Assembly (NCBI GenBank): GCA_040752295.1
Contig: JBFMFE010000043.1
Span: 1-10,134, forward strand
DNA length: 10,134 nt
Direction: 5' to 3'
DNA from: JBFMFE01 sp040752295
GTDB lineage: Bacteria > UBP15 > UBA6099 > JBFMBQ01
This document shows, one piece after another, positions 1-5,556 of this stretch. Numbering within the stretch: the stretch's first letter is position 1; the number at the start of each line of letters is the position of its first letter. The notes beneath the pieces were generated by a model. The model ran no database searches. It worked only from the letters and a program-made list of their open reading frames with translations, and was not told the DNA's origin. Made by a program: the position numbers and the translations under genes.

Positions 1-345
1 CAATCATACCACAACCAGGCGCTCACAGCGCCCCGTTCCTGCCTGCCCTCTCCACCTCATTACCAGGTTCTCACCCCACCTTCGCCCCCGCGCCACCCAC
101 CACCCCCCCATTCATTCCGCACCGCTGTGGCGCTCCCCCCGTTTCGTTGACATTTCGCGGACGCGTCGTTACACTGATTTCGAATTTCCGCAGCCGTTCA
201 CGGATGTCCGCCGGCATGAAAGAGGGCGCGGACTTCGCGGGCGAACTGCGAATTACGGAGCGCCCGCCGGGCACAGGCGGGCGGCGGGCTGTCGTCGCTC
301 CCCGCCGCCGGCGCTCGGGGACAGGTTCCGCAGCCGGAAGTTACT
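1..345. other. Gene-poor, C-rich stretch at the window start
   Basis: I see no supportable gene here. The first 130 bases are strongly C-rich with runs of C. Two forward frames stay open by composition alone: frame 1 to a stop at 148-150, and frame 2 to a stop near 395. Their translations are Pro/Arg/His-rich with no family resemblance. This may be the region downstream of a gene lying to the left of the window. Confidence 0.5.
261..283. repeat. GC-rich hairpin
   Basis: CGCCCGCC (261-268) pairs perfectly with GGCGGGCG (276-283) across a 7-base loop. No T-tract follows on either side, so it does not meet the criteria for an intrinsic terminator. Its role is unknown. Confidence 0.4.
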
Positions 346-393
346 GAGGGGAGCAAAAAACAGTTTCAAAAAACGCCCGGCGGCTGCCGCAAA

Positions 394-481
394 TTGAATA
401 TCGGATATCGAACAAGGAACCGTGGAATGTCGAAGGGAAAAACACTTCGTCATTCGATATTCCTTGTTCGTTATTCATCAT
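394..481. repeat. Palindromic intergenic repeat (CGAACAAGGAA family)
   Basis: CGAACAAGGAA (409-419) is perfectly inverted at 460-470 as TTCCTTGTTCG. Inside it, GAATGtCGAAG (425-435) pairs with CTTCGtCATTC (445-455), with one mismatch. The loop is A-rich (436-444). The flanks carry ATATCG and ATTCAT/ATTCG words. I recognise this as a dispersed, extragenic palindrome type common in some uncultured bacterial genomes. It sits immediately upstream of the thrC promoter. It lies before the likely transcription start, so it is more likely a DNA-level repeat than a leader structure. Confidence 0.6.
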
Positions 482-487
482 TCGTTT

Positions 488-516
488 TTGACTGATTTGG
501 CAACCTGTTTTATGCT
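488..516 (+). promoter_or_regulatory. Sigma-70-type promoter for thrC
   Basis: TTGACT (488-493) and TATGCT (511-516) are separated by exactly 17 bases. They match the consensus boxes at 5/6 and 4/6 positions. The predicted start is near 523, giving a leader of about 75 bases before the TTG start codon at 598. This is one of the two best promoter matches in the window. Confidence 0.6.
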
Positions 517-518
517 CC

Positions 519-567
519 CTGTAGTAATTCCAGGGAAAAGCGAAGCGGCGATGAATCACCGGACTCC
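519..567. repeat. Solo copy of the terminal-repeat box seen in repeat locus A
   Basis: The segment holds TAATTCCagGG, an AAGCGGCGATGAATCACC box and CCGGACTCC. It matches, with differences, the right end of the locus A element (about 2201-2239), which reads TAATTCCCGGCGG, then AAAGCGGCGATGAATCGCC. The GGCGATgaATCaCC part (547-560) folds as a short hairpin with one mismatch. The copy lies inside the predicted thrC 5' leader, between the promoter and the ribosome binding site. A repeat fragment may therefore form part of the thrC mRNA. Confidence 0.5.
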
Positions 568-597
568 GAAAAGAAAGCGCGAAAGGAAGGGTGTGAA

Positions 598-1860
598 TTG
601 TATTCGCTCGGAACGGTAAAGGGTCTCAAGTGCAGGGAATGCGGGAGGACCTACGAAACCGTCCCCCTGAACGTGTGCGAGTTCTGCTTCGGACCGCTCG
701 ACATCGAATACGACTACGAGCGGATAAGGAAGCTGGTGACGCGCAAACGCATACAGAAGGGACCGAACACGCTGTGGCGGTACCGCGAACTGCTTCCGGT
801 GGAGGGACAGGCGTGCGTTGACCTCGGCGCCGGCATGACGCCGCTGCAGAAAGCCGAGCGCCTCGGAAAAGAGCTTGGGCTGAAGAACCTGTACATCAAG
901 AACGATTCGATGAACCCGACGTACTCGTTCAAGGACCGGGTGGTGTCGGTGGCGATCACGAAGGCGAGGGAATTCGGGTTCGACACGGTCGCGTGCGCGT
1001 CCACGGGAAACCTCGCCAACGCGGTCGCCGCGCACGCCGCGAGGGCGGGAATGAGATGCTTCGTGTTCATTCCGCACGACCTCGAGGAGGGCAAGATCAT
1101 CGCCACCTCCGTCTACGAGCCGAACATCGTTGCGGTGCGCGGCAACTACGACGACGTAAACCGGCTGTGCAGCCAGATTTCGGACAAGTACCGCTGGGCG
1201 TTCGTCAACATCAACATACGCCCCTATTACGCGGAAGGCTCCAAGACGCTCGCGTTCGAGACCGCCGAGCAGCTCGGTTGGAAAGCGCCGGACCACGCGA
1301 TAGTGCCGATGGCCTCAGGCTCGCTCCTGACGAAAATCCACAGGGGATTCGGCGAACTCGTCGAGATCGGGCTGATCAAGACCGCCGAGACGGCGATGCA
1401 CGGCGCGCAGGCGGAGGGATGCTCTCCCATCGTGACCGCCTACAGGAACAACACGGACATCATACGCCCCGTGAAGCCGGACACAATAGCCAAGTCGCTT
1501 GCCATCGGCTCGCCAGCCGACGGATACTACGCGCTCAAGACGATAATAGACCCCGGCGGCGCCGCCGAGGCGGTCGAGGACGACGAAATCGTCGCCGGCA
1601 TGAAGCTCCTGGCGCGGACCGAGGGCATCTTCACCGAGACCGCCGGAGGCGTCACCATCGCCGCGCTCGGCAGGCTCGCCGAAAAGAAAACCTTCAAACC
1701 CGCCGACAGGGTCGTCGCATACGTCACGGGGCTTGGGTTCAAGACTATCGAGCCGCTGACGGGGAAACTGAAGCCGTCGTTCGCCGTCGAGCCGTCGCTC
1801 CGCGCGTTCGAGGAAAAGATCGGGAAGGCGGACCTCCACCCCACAAACGCCGCGCGCTGA
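598..1860 (+). CDS. thrC: Threonine synthase (PLP-dependent, Zn-ribbon type)
   Basis: Threonine synthase converts O-phospho-L-homoserine to threonine and phosphate in the cytoplasm, the last step of threonine synthesis. The 420-residue protein opens with a zinc-ribbon-like knuckle, C12-x2-C15 and C27-x2-C30, typical of the shorter bacterial/archaeal class. The PLP lysine is K112 in SFKDR. The STGNLANA stretch (135-142) and the PMASGSLL loop (237-244) are in the expected places for PLP ring and phosphate contacts. The C-terminal TETAGG and VTGLGFK segments also fit the family, as does the length. The start is TTG at 598, chosen because GGAAGG (585-590) lies 7 bases upstream and the Zn knuckle then sits at the usual N-terminal distance. 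It has its own promoter at 488-516. The next genes on the strand, a sulfur carrier and a NIL protein, suggest a link to sulfur amino acid synthesis, but 680 bases of repeats separate them. Silent positions are C/G balanced, unlike the G-heavy genes after 3300. Confidence 0.93.
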   Translation: MYSLGTVKGLKCRECGRTYETVPLNVCEFCFGPLDIEYDYERIRKLVTRKRIQKGPNTLWRYRELLPVEGQACVDLGAGMTPLQKAERLGKELGLKNLYIKNDSMNPTYSFKDRVVSVAITKAREFGFDTVACASTGNLANAVAAHAARAGMRCFVFIPHDLEEGKIIATSVYEPNIVAVRGNYDDVNRLCSQISDKYRWAFVNINIRPYYAEGSKTLAFETAEQLGWKAPDHAIVPMASGSLLTKIHRGFGELVEIGLIKTAETAMHGAQAEGCSPIVTAYRNNTDIIRPVKPDTIAKSLAIGSPADGYYALKTIIDPGGAAEAVEDDEIVAGMKLLARTEGIFTETAGGVTIAALGRLAEKKTFKPADRVVAYVTGLGFKTIEPLTGKLKPSFAVEPSLRAFEEKIGKADLHPTNAAR

Positions 1861-1933
1861 CGCCGCGCAGGGACACCGCGCAGGGACGCCTCGCGGGATT
1901 GCGACTGTTTCGATAAGTGAGGCATTAAAACAG

Positions 1934-1960
1934 GGTAACGGTTCACGGGGGGGGGTGAAC
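1934..1960. repeat. G-tract hairpin after thrC
   Basis: GTTCAC (1941-1946) and GTGAAC (1955-1960) flank a loop of eight G. The A-run at 1964-1970 follows the hairpin on the plus strand, so a plus-strand transcript would have no U-tract and this is not a standard thrC terminator. GGTAACGGTTCAC (1934-1946) recurs inverted at 2332-2344 with 12 of 13 matches, framing repeat locus A. Confidence 0.45.
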
Positions 1961-2004
1961 TCGAAAAAAAGCAAATTATCGCAACGTGATGCCGATTTTG
2001 GAGT

Positions 2005-2239
2005 GCGAAAATTCATTTTCGCTTTTGAGCCGGGAATTATTGAGTTTTGCATAAGTAATGGAAAATCTCCTCGTTCTCAAATTGCCTGTTGACAGGCTGG
2101 AAGCCTGTCCCACAATTACAAGAGAATCCTTTTTAAGTGGGACAGGCACTTGCCTGTCGGAAAAACATCACTTTGTTTTCCTTTATTTTTGCAAACTTCA
2201 ATAATTCCCGGCGGAGCCAAAGCGGCGATGAATCGCCAC
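2005..2239. repeat. MITE-like element with long terminal inverted repeats (copy A)
   Basis: The segment at 2029-2050 (CCGGGAATTATTGAG core) is inverted at 2191-2212 with 20 of 22 matches. The similarity continues outward into paired ATTCAT hairpins: GCGAAAAT/ATTTTCGC at 2005-2022, and the GGCGATGAATCGCC box at 2223-2236. The interior holds two palindromes, GACAGGCTggaAGCCTGTC (2091-2109) and GACAGGCActTGCCTGTC (2141-2158). An 11-base inverted pair, GCCTGTCCCAC/GTGGGACAGGC, also lies at 2103-2113 and 2137-2147. There is no open frame of note and no transposase. It resembles a non-autonomous miniature element or REP-like unit, and a related copy lies at 5168-5342. Confidence 0.65.
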
Positions 2240-2294
2240 CTGTCTGCGTGCCTGTCTGCCGCCAGGCAGGCGGCACAGGCAGGCAGCAGACAGG
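2239..2294. repeat. Long imperfect hairpin of CCTGTCTGC/GCAGACAGG units
   Basis: CCTGTCTGCGTGCCTGTCTG onward (2239-2263) is the imperfect reverse complement of 2264-2294, which ends GCAGCAGACAGG. The stem is about 25 bases with small bulges. It abuts the outer edge of element copy A. Equivalent hairpins lie at 5392-5469 and 7153-7184, so this is a dispersed family. Confidence 0.6.
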
Positions 2295-2343
2295 CGCTCC
2301 AAATCTTCACAACAATACAGGAGATTTACCTGTGAACGGTTAC

Positions 2344-2386
2344 CGGCGCGGCAGGCAGGCGTACCACGCCGAAAAGGGTTTTTGCG
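2344..2386. repeat. Repeat module ending GCCGAAAAGGGTTTTTG (copy A)
   Basis: CGGCGCGG, GTACC and GCCGAAAAGGGTTTTTG occur here in the same order as at 5557-5592. In this copy, GCAGGCAGGC-type bases replace the CTCC loop of the other copy, so the 8-base palindrome there is broken. It is the third module of locus A. Confidence 0.5.
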
Positions 2387-2389
2387 CCG

Positions 2390-2436
2390 GAATGAAATTT
2401 TAGATTCATCATTCATCTTTTTCGCTCATTTCATTC
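2390..2436. repeat. 9-base inverted repeat upstream of the moaD-like promoter
   Basis: GAATGAAAT (2390-2398) is perfectly inverted as ATTTCATTC (2428-2436) around a 29-base loop. It ends 47 bases before the -35 box of the next promoter. It could be a binding site, a hairpin or chance in an AT-rich patch. Confidence 0.3.
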
Positions 2437-2482
2437 TTGCCGCTTCCGATCGGTAAAGTGTTACGCGGGGATTTGAGCCGGT

Positions 2483-2512
2483 TTGAAAACGCCCGGCGAT
2501 CCGTAATATAAT
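2483..2512 (+). promoter_or_regulatory. Sigma-70-type promoter for the sulfur-carrier/NIL operon
   Basis: TTGAAA (2483-2488) and a perfect TATAAT (2507-2512) are spaced by 18 bases. Transcription should begin near 2519, leaving only about 20 bases before the ATG at 2541. That leader is too short for a riboswitch, so any control would act at the promoter. Confidence 0.65.
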
Positions 2513-2540
2513 TGTCCTGACGGAAAGGGGAGATATCGGA

Positions 2541-2816
2541 ATGCCGGCAAAGATTCTCATCCCCACGCCTCTGCGCAGGCTCACGAACAACGAACCCGAG
2601 GTGGAGGCGGTCGGGTCCACCGTGGGCGAAGTCCTGAAAGACCTCGAGAACAGGTTCCCGGGTTTCAAGGGCAGGATGTTCGACGAGAGCGGAAACGTGC
2701 GGCGTTTCATCAACGTGTTCGTGAACGAGGAGGACATCCGGTTCAGCCGGGGGGTGGAGACGCCCGTAAAAGACGGGGACGAGGTGTCGCTCGTTCCCGC
2801 CGTGGCGGGAGGTTGA
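2541..2816 (+). CDS. CysO/MoaD/ThiS-type ubiquitin-like sulfur carrier protein
   Basis: This 91-residue protein is a beta-grasp sulfur carrier. In the family, the C-terminal Gly-Gly is adenylated by a ThiF/MoeB-type enzyme and turned into a thiocarboxylate that donates sulfide. Here the chain ends exactly in VPAVAGG, so no proteolytic trimming would be needed. From memory, it resembles mycobacterial CysO along its whole length: IPTPLR near the N-terminus, a DLE segment, FINVFVNEEDIRF (56-68), a DGDEV turn and PAVAGG. That argues for amino acid sulfur transfer rather than molybdopterin or thiamine synthesis, whose genes are absent here. The ATG is preceded by AAAGGGGAG with about 8 bases of spacing and by a good promoter. 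The NIL gene starts 2 bases after its stop codon, so the pair is translationally linked. The sulfur acceptor enzyme is not identified. Confidence 0.88.
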   Translation: MPAKILIPTPLRRLTNNEPEVEAVGSTVGEVLKDLENRFPGFKGRMFDESGNVRRFINVFVNEEDIRFSRGVETPVKDGDEVSLVPAVAGG

Positions 2817-2818
2817 TA

Positions 2819-3064
2819 ATGGGCAAAAGAAGGGTTTTTCTGTCGGGACCCGCCGAGATGATCAAGGAACCTATCATGTACCACCTCGTCAAGAACTTCG
2901 ACATCGTGCCCAACGTGCGCAGGGCGAACGTTCTCGAGAAGGAAGCCTGGATGATCCTCGAACTGGAGGCGCAGAGCGAAACGGTTCTCGACAGCGGGAT
3001 CGGATACCTGAAGGAAATCGGGGCGAGCGTTCAGTCGCTGGAGGGCGACGTTCTCGAAAGCTGA
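2819..3064 (+). CDS. Stand-alone NIL-domain protein
   Basis: This 81-residue protein consists of a single NIL domain, the small ferredoxin-like fold also found at the C-terminus of MetN methionine importer ATPases. There it senses methionine. It is also found in proteins linked to homocysteine synthesis. Family features seen are FLSGPAEMIKEPIMYHLVKN at the N-terminus, a central VRRANVLEKEAWMILELE strand pair, and IGYLKEIGASVQSLE near the C-terminus. There are no cysteines, so it is not the NIL-ferredoxin fusion. I start it at ATG 2819, with GGAGG (2808-2812) six bases upstream, rather than the TTG at 2813, which lies in the ribosome binding site. It is in an operon with the sulfur carrier and is followed by a strong hairpin. 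The inferred role is binding or sensing of a sulfur amino acid, or an accessory to sulfur transfer. Confidence 0.85.
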   Translation: MGKRRVFLSGPAEMIKEPIMYHLVKNFDIVPNVRRANVLEKEAWMILELEAQSETVLDSGIGYLKEIGASVQSLEGDVLES

Positions 3065-3069
3065 CACCG

Positions 3070-3107
3070 CGCGGGGCGACGTCTCAACGGGACGTCTCCC
3101 CGCGTTT
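3070..3107 (+). terminator. Terminator-like hairpin after the NIL gene
   Basis: CGCGGGGCGACGTC (3070-3083) pairs with GACGTCTCCCCGCG (3091-3104). The stem is 14 bases with one mismatch and the loop has 7 bases. TTT follows directly. It begins 5 bases after the NIL stop codon. The stem is strong but the T-tract is short, so termination may be partial. Confidence 0.6.
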
Positions 3108-3278
3108 GCCGCGCCGTCCGGAGGTCATCTTTCCGAGGGGGATTCCACCTTTTTCGCGATACTCTTTCAGCGCGGCATCAGAGGAAAAATATCCAGAAGC
3201 ACGTTAACCAGGGCGAACGAAAGAAGAGACCGGCGAATCTTCTACGACTTCGCGCAGGTTCTTATTGGACAGGACAGG
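3084..3278 (-). pseudogene. Possible decayed small gene, interrupted frame
   Basis: Read on the minus strand, 3278-3207 gives protein-like sequence containing NKNLREVVEDSPVSSFVRPG. An in-frame TAA (3204-3206) follows, and the same frame then continues with SSDAALKEYREKGGIPLGKM before the final stop at 3084-3086. A second frame in the middle reads FALVNVLLDIF, which recalls PIN-domain N-termini, but only one frame can be the original. There is no start codon with a ribosome binding site. The last part overlaps the hairpin at 3070-3107. I cannot name the family. A remnant of a small toxin-antitoxin-type gene is one guess. Confidence 0.3.
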
Positions 3279-3314
3279 GAACTAAAATGTAAGCCGCGTC
3301 CGGGGACAACCGTC

Positions 3315-4151
3315 GTGATCAGGCAACTTTTAGCAAAGGGGGGTCCCGCGCTTGCCGCGGGCGCGGCGGTGATCGCGCTCGCCGCGGGACGCCCGGAGAG
3401 CCGGTATTCGGCGGCGGAGGAGAAGGACCTCGTGTGGCATGAGGGGCAGAGGATCGTCGTGGAGGAGACCGCGGGAGACGTGAGAGTGGAGGCGGGTCGG
3501 GGCGTGAAGGTGACGGTGATGGGGGTGAAGACGGTGACGGCGGCGACGCTGGAGCGTGCGCGTGCGGAGGTTGAGAAATTAGAGATGGAGGTGACGAGCA
3601 GGCGCGGGGAGATAAGGGTCGTGACGAGGCGTCCGAGGCGCTGGCGCGGGGTTGAAGGCTGGGTTGACTACACGGTGAGGGTGCCCGGTGAGGCGCCCGT
3701 CGTGTTGAAAACCGTCTCGGGGGAGATCAGTGTTTCAGGCGCGGGGGGCGCGGTTAACGCGGCGACGGTGAGCGGCGGGATCAGGGTGATGGGCGCGCGT
3801 GGGGCGGTGGAGGCGCGTTCGATAAGCGGGGAGGTGTTTTTCGAGAACTGCCCGGGCGCCGCGCTGGGTGAGACGGTGAGCGGCGGCATAGTGTACCGCG
3901 GCGGCGGGGGCGCGGGCGGCGGCGGGCTGACGTTCCGCTCGGCGGGCGGGGACGTGAGGGTGGAGGTTCCGGGGGATTTTTCGTCAACGGTACAGATAGC
4001 GACGGTCAGCGGAAAGATAGGTATGGGGGTTCCATTAGAGGACGCGACGCGTGTGGGGAACGTGGTCAAGGGGCGGATGGGGAGCGGCGAGAGAAGTCTG
4101 AGGGTGAACACCGTGAGCGGCGACGTGTACGTCGGCGTGATCGTGCGATAG
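3315..4151 (+). CDS. Exported DUF4097-type beta-repeat (putative adhesin) protein
   Basis: This 278-residue protein has an N-terminal signal-like segment: basic residues R3 and K8, then a hydrophobic Ala/Val/Leu stretch at 11-25. It is followed by a region rich in short beta strands. From residue 130 on it carries repeated T-V-S-G turns at 133-136, 151-154, 169-172 (SISG), 187-190, 230-233 and 266-269, spaced about 18 residues apart in the first half. This is the pattern of DUF4097/putative adhesin proteins, which form a right-handed beta-type solenoid at the cell envelope. No biochemical role is established for most of them. The start is GTG at 3315, with GGGGA about 8 bases upstream. It is kept because later starts would remove the signal segment. 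A TAAAAT -10-like box lies at 3283-3288, but its -35 is poor. The alpha/beta hydrolase follows 14 bases after, suggesting an operon. Codons are strikingly G-ending. Confidence 0.75.
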   Translation: MIRQLLAKGGPALAAGAAVIALAAGRPESRYSAAEEKDLVWHEGQRIVVEETAGDVRVEAGRGVKVTVMGVKTVTAATLERARAEVEKLEMEVTSRRGEIRVVTRRPRRWRGVEGWVDYTVRVPGEAPVVLKTVSGEISVSGAGGAVNAATVSGGIRVMGARGAVEARSISGEVFFENCPGAALGETVSGGIVYRGGGGAGGGGLTFRSAGGDVRVEVPGDFSSTVQIATVSGKIGMGVPLEDATRVGNVVKGRMGSGERSLRVNTVSGDVYVGVIVR

Positions 4152-4165
4152 GGGGTCGGGCGCGC

Positions 4166-4939
4166 ATGGGCGAGGTCGTGATCGAGGGGCGCGGGATAAC
4201 GGTGGAGGCGGAGGGGAACGAGTCGTTTCACCCGGTGGTATTCGTGCACGGCGCGGGGTGCAGCGCGTACGTGTGGCGGCGCCAGATGGAGTTTTTCAGG
4301 CGCCAGTTTCGCGTGGTCGCTGTGAACCTGACGGGGCACGGGTCGTCCGGCGCGGCGGCGGTGGGTGACGCGCGGGAGCGGTACGCGGGCGACGTTCTGG
4401 CGGCGATGGAGTTTCTGGGGCTGAGGGGGGCGACGCTCGTGGGGCACTCGATGGGCGGGGCGATTGCGATTCACATAGCGTTGAACCAGCCCGAGGTTGT
4501 GGATTCGCTCGTGCTCGCGGGGACCGGCGCGCGTTTGAGGGTGGCGCCGGCGATATTCGGGATGATGGCGAGGGATTTCGCCGGCGCGGCGGTTTCGATG
4601 GCGAGGTTCTGTCTGGGTGCGGGCGCCGGGAAGGCGCTGGTGGAGGAACTGGGGCGCGCGATAGCGGGTACGGGTGTGGAGGCGACGGTGCGGGATTTCC
4701 GGATGTGCGACGGGTTCGACGAGATGGAGCGCGTGGAGAAAATCGCGCATCCGACGCTGATCGTGGCGGGCGAGGCGGACGTTCTGACGCCGGTGAAGTA
4801 TTCGAGATACCTGAAGGAGAAGATAAGGAACTCGCAGCTTACGGTGCTGCCCGGGTGCGGGCACATGATGATGATGGAGGACCCGCTGAATTTCAACGTC
4901 GCGGTGTACGGATTTTTGCACAGAGTGAGCGGGTGCTGA
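4166..4939 (+). CDS. Alpha/beta hydrolase
   Basis: This 257-residue protein has the complete alpha/beta-hydrolase signature. The oxyanion segment is HGAG (28-31), the nucleophile elbow is GHSMGG with S95, the acid is D205 in GEADVLTP, and the base is H233 in GCGHMMMMEDP. The order and spacing of the triad match the esterase/lipase/MhpC-like branch, and the length is typical. A cap region of about 55 residues (125-185) rich in Ala and Met probably forms the substrate lid. No signal peptide is evident, so it is likely cytoplasmic. It lies 14 bases after the exported DUF4097 protein and probably shares its mRNA. The GGGGG run at 4150-4155 may serve as the ribosome binding site. The substrate cannot be told from sequence. 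It could be an esterase, a C-C hydrolase or a non-heme-type haloperoxidase relative. Codons are G-ending like the upstream gene. Confidence 0.88.
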   Translation: MGEVVIEGRGITVEAEGNESFHPVVFVHGAGCSAYVWRRQMEFFRRQFRVVAVNLTGHGSSGAAAVGDARERYAGDVLAAMEFLGLRGATLVGHSMGGAIAIHIALNQPEVVDSLVLAGTGARLRVAPAIFGMMARDFAGAAVSMARFCLGAGAGKALVEELGRAIAGTGVEATVRDFRMCDGFDEMERVEKIAHPTLIVAGEADVLTPVKYSRYLKEKIRNSQLTVLPGCGHMMMMEDPLNFNVAVYGFLHRVSGC

Positions 4940-4962
4940 TCATCAGATACTAATGAGAGCGT

Positions 4963-5097
4963 AAAAACTACAAAATATAGCCACGGAAACACGGAAGCAC
5001 GGAAAAACTACAAAAAAACAACATAGCCACGGAAGCACGGAAGCACGGAAGCACGGAAAAACAAAACATTCACCGCAAAGACGCAAAGGGCGCAGAG
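4963..5097. repeat. CACGGAAG tandem tract plus CACCGCAAAGACGCAAAGG box
   Basis: Two related units begin AAAAACTACAAAA (4963 and 5003), pass through ATAGCCACGG and end in runs of GCACGGAA. The first has one GCACGGAA, the second three (5026-5058). The box CACCGCAAAGACGCAAAGGG (5071-5090) follows, then CGCAGAGGGG. Both words are dispersed noncoding repeats familiar from many environmental genomes. A reverse-oriented copy of the CACGGAAG tract lies at 7321-7350. Confidence 0.65.
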
Positions 5098-5167
5098 GGG
5101 AATGCTGAATTTCCGCTCCAGAAAAGGGATTGCGTCAGATTTCCGATGGACTTTGGGGCGTTGCCGA

Positions 5168-5342
5168 TCTTATAGAGTTTTGGATAATTAATGGCGAATC
5201 TCCTCTCTCTCAAATTGCCTGTTGACAGGCTGGAAGCCCGTCCACAATTACAGGAGAATCTTTTTTAAGTGGGACAGGCATCCTGCCTGTCAGATCAAGA
5301 TCAACTTGTTTTCCTTTATTTTTGCAAACCTCAATAAGGGTT
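5168..5342. repeat. MITE-like element copy B
   Basis: 5175-5337 aligns with 2042-2204 from copy A at most positions, with few gaps. It includes CAAATTGCCTGTTGACAGGC, the ACAATTACA..GAGAATC stretch, TTTAAGTGGGACAGGCA and TTGTTTTCCTTTATTTTTGC. The first internal palindrome is damaged by a lost C and a T-to-C change near 5239-5241. The second, GACAGGCatcctGCCTGTC, is intact (5273-5291). The terminal inverted repeat survives only partly (about 13 of 16 around TTATAGAGTTTTGG and TTGCAAACCTCAATAAG). This copy looks older or more decayed than copy A. Confidence 0.65.
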
Positions 5343-5391
5343 CTGTTGCAAAAAGTCAAAAACATCAAATTCTGCGACGGCATACGGAGAT

Positions 5392-5482
5392 GCCTGTCTG
5401 CCGCCTGCCTGTGCGATGCCTGCCTGCCCCGCTGGGGCGGCAGGCAGGTGCCCGGCACGGCAGACAGGCACGCAGACAGGTG
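5392..5482. repeat. Nested GCCTGTCTGCCG hairpin
   Basis: The outer arms GCCTGTCTGCCG (5392-5403) and CGGCAGACAGGC (5458-5469) are perfectly complementary. Inside, CCTGCCTGCCCC (5419-5430) pairs with GGGGCGGCAGGCAGG (5434-5448) around a GCT loop with one bulged base. It occupies the same position relative to element copy B as the hairpin 2239-2294 does to copy A. It ends with CACGCAGACAGG, another word of the same family. Confidence 0.6.
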
Positions 5483-5556
5483 ACGGCTACGGCACAGGCA
5501 GGCCGCCCTACAAAAAACCGCATAAAGTCTTATATTTTTATTATCGAGGGATGTAG

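Noticed and set aside
2..397. Forward open frame with no start, about 131 codons
   Set aside because: Its composition is driven by C-rich DNA, it shows no conserved motif, and it runs into the palindromic repeat. It could be a gene tail but nothing supports it.
556..1296. Minus-strand open frame opposite thrC
   Set aside because: The thrC frame has Zn-knuckle and PLP motifs. The antisense product is Arg/Val/His-rich with no recognisable domain.
1941..1970. Intrinsic terminator of thrC
   Set aside because: The hairpin is followed by A residues, not T, on the coding strand. An all-G loop is also atypical.
2239..2294. Short tandem units taken as a possible CRISPR array
   Set aside because: The units form one imperfect hairpin with no regular repeat-spacer periodicity, and no cas genes are present.
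2513..2540. SAM or other sulfur-responsive riboswitch before the sulfur carrier
   Set aside because: The predicted leader is only about 20 bases and shows none of the conserved S-box bases.
3668..4921. Long minus-strand open frame (417 codons)
   Set aside because: It is antisense to the DUF4097 and hydrolase genes, rich in Pro/Arg/His with no family features, and exists because those genes are GC-rich with G-ending codons.
4963..5062. CACGGAAG tandem tract as a CRISPR array or replication-origin iterons
   Set aside because: The period is about 8 bases with no spacers. The tract has dispersed copies elsewhere in the window and no replication gene nearby.
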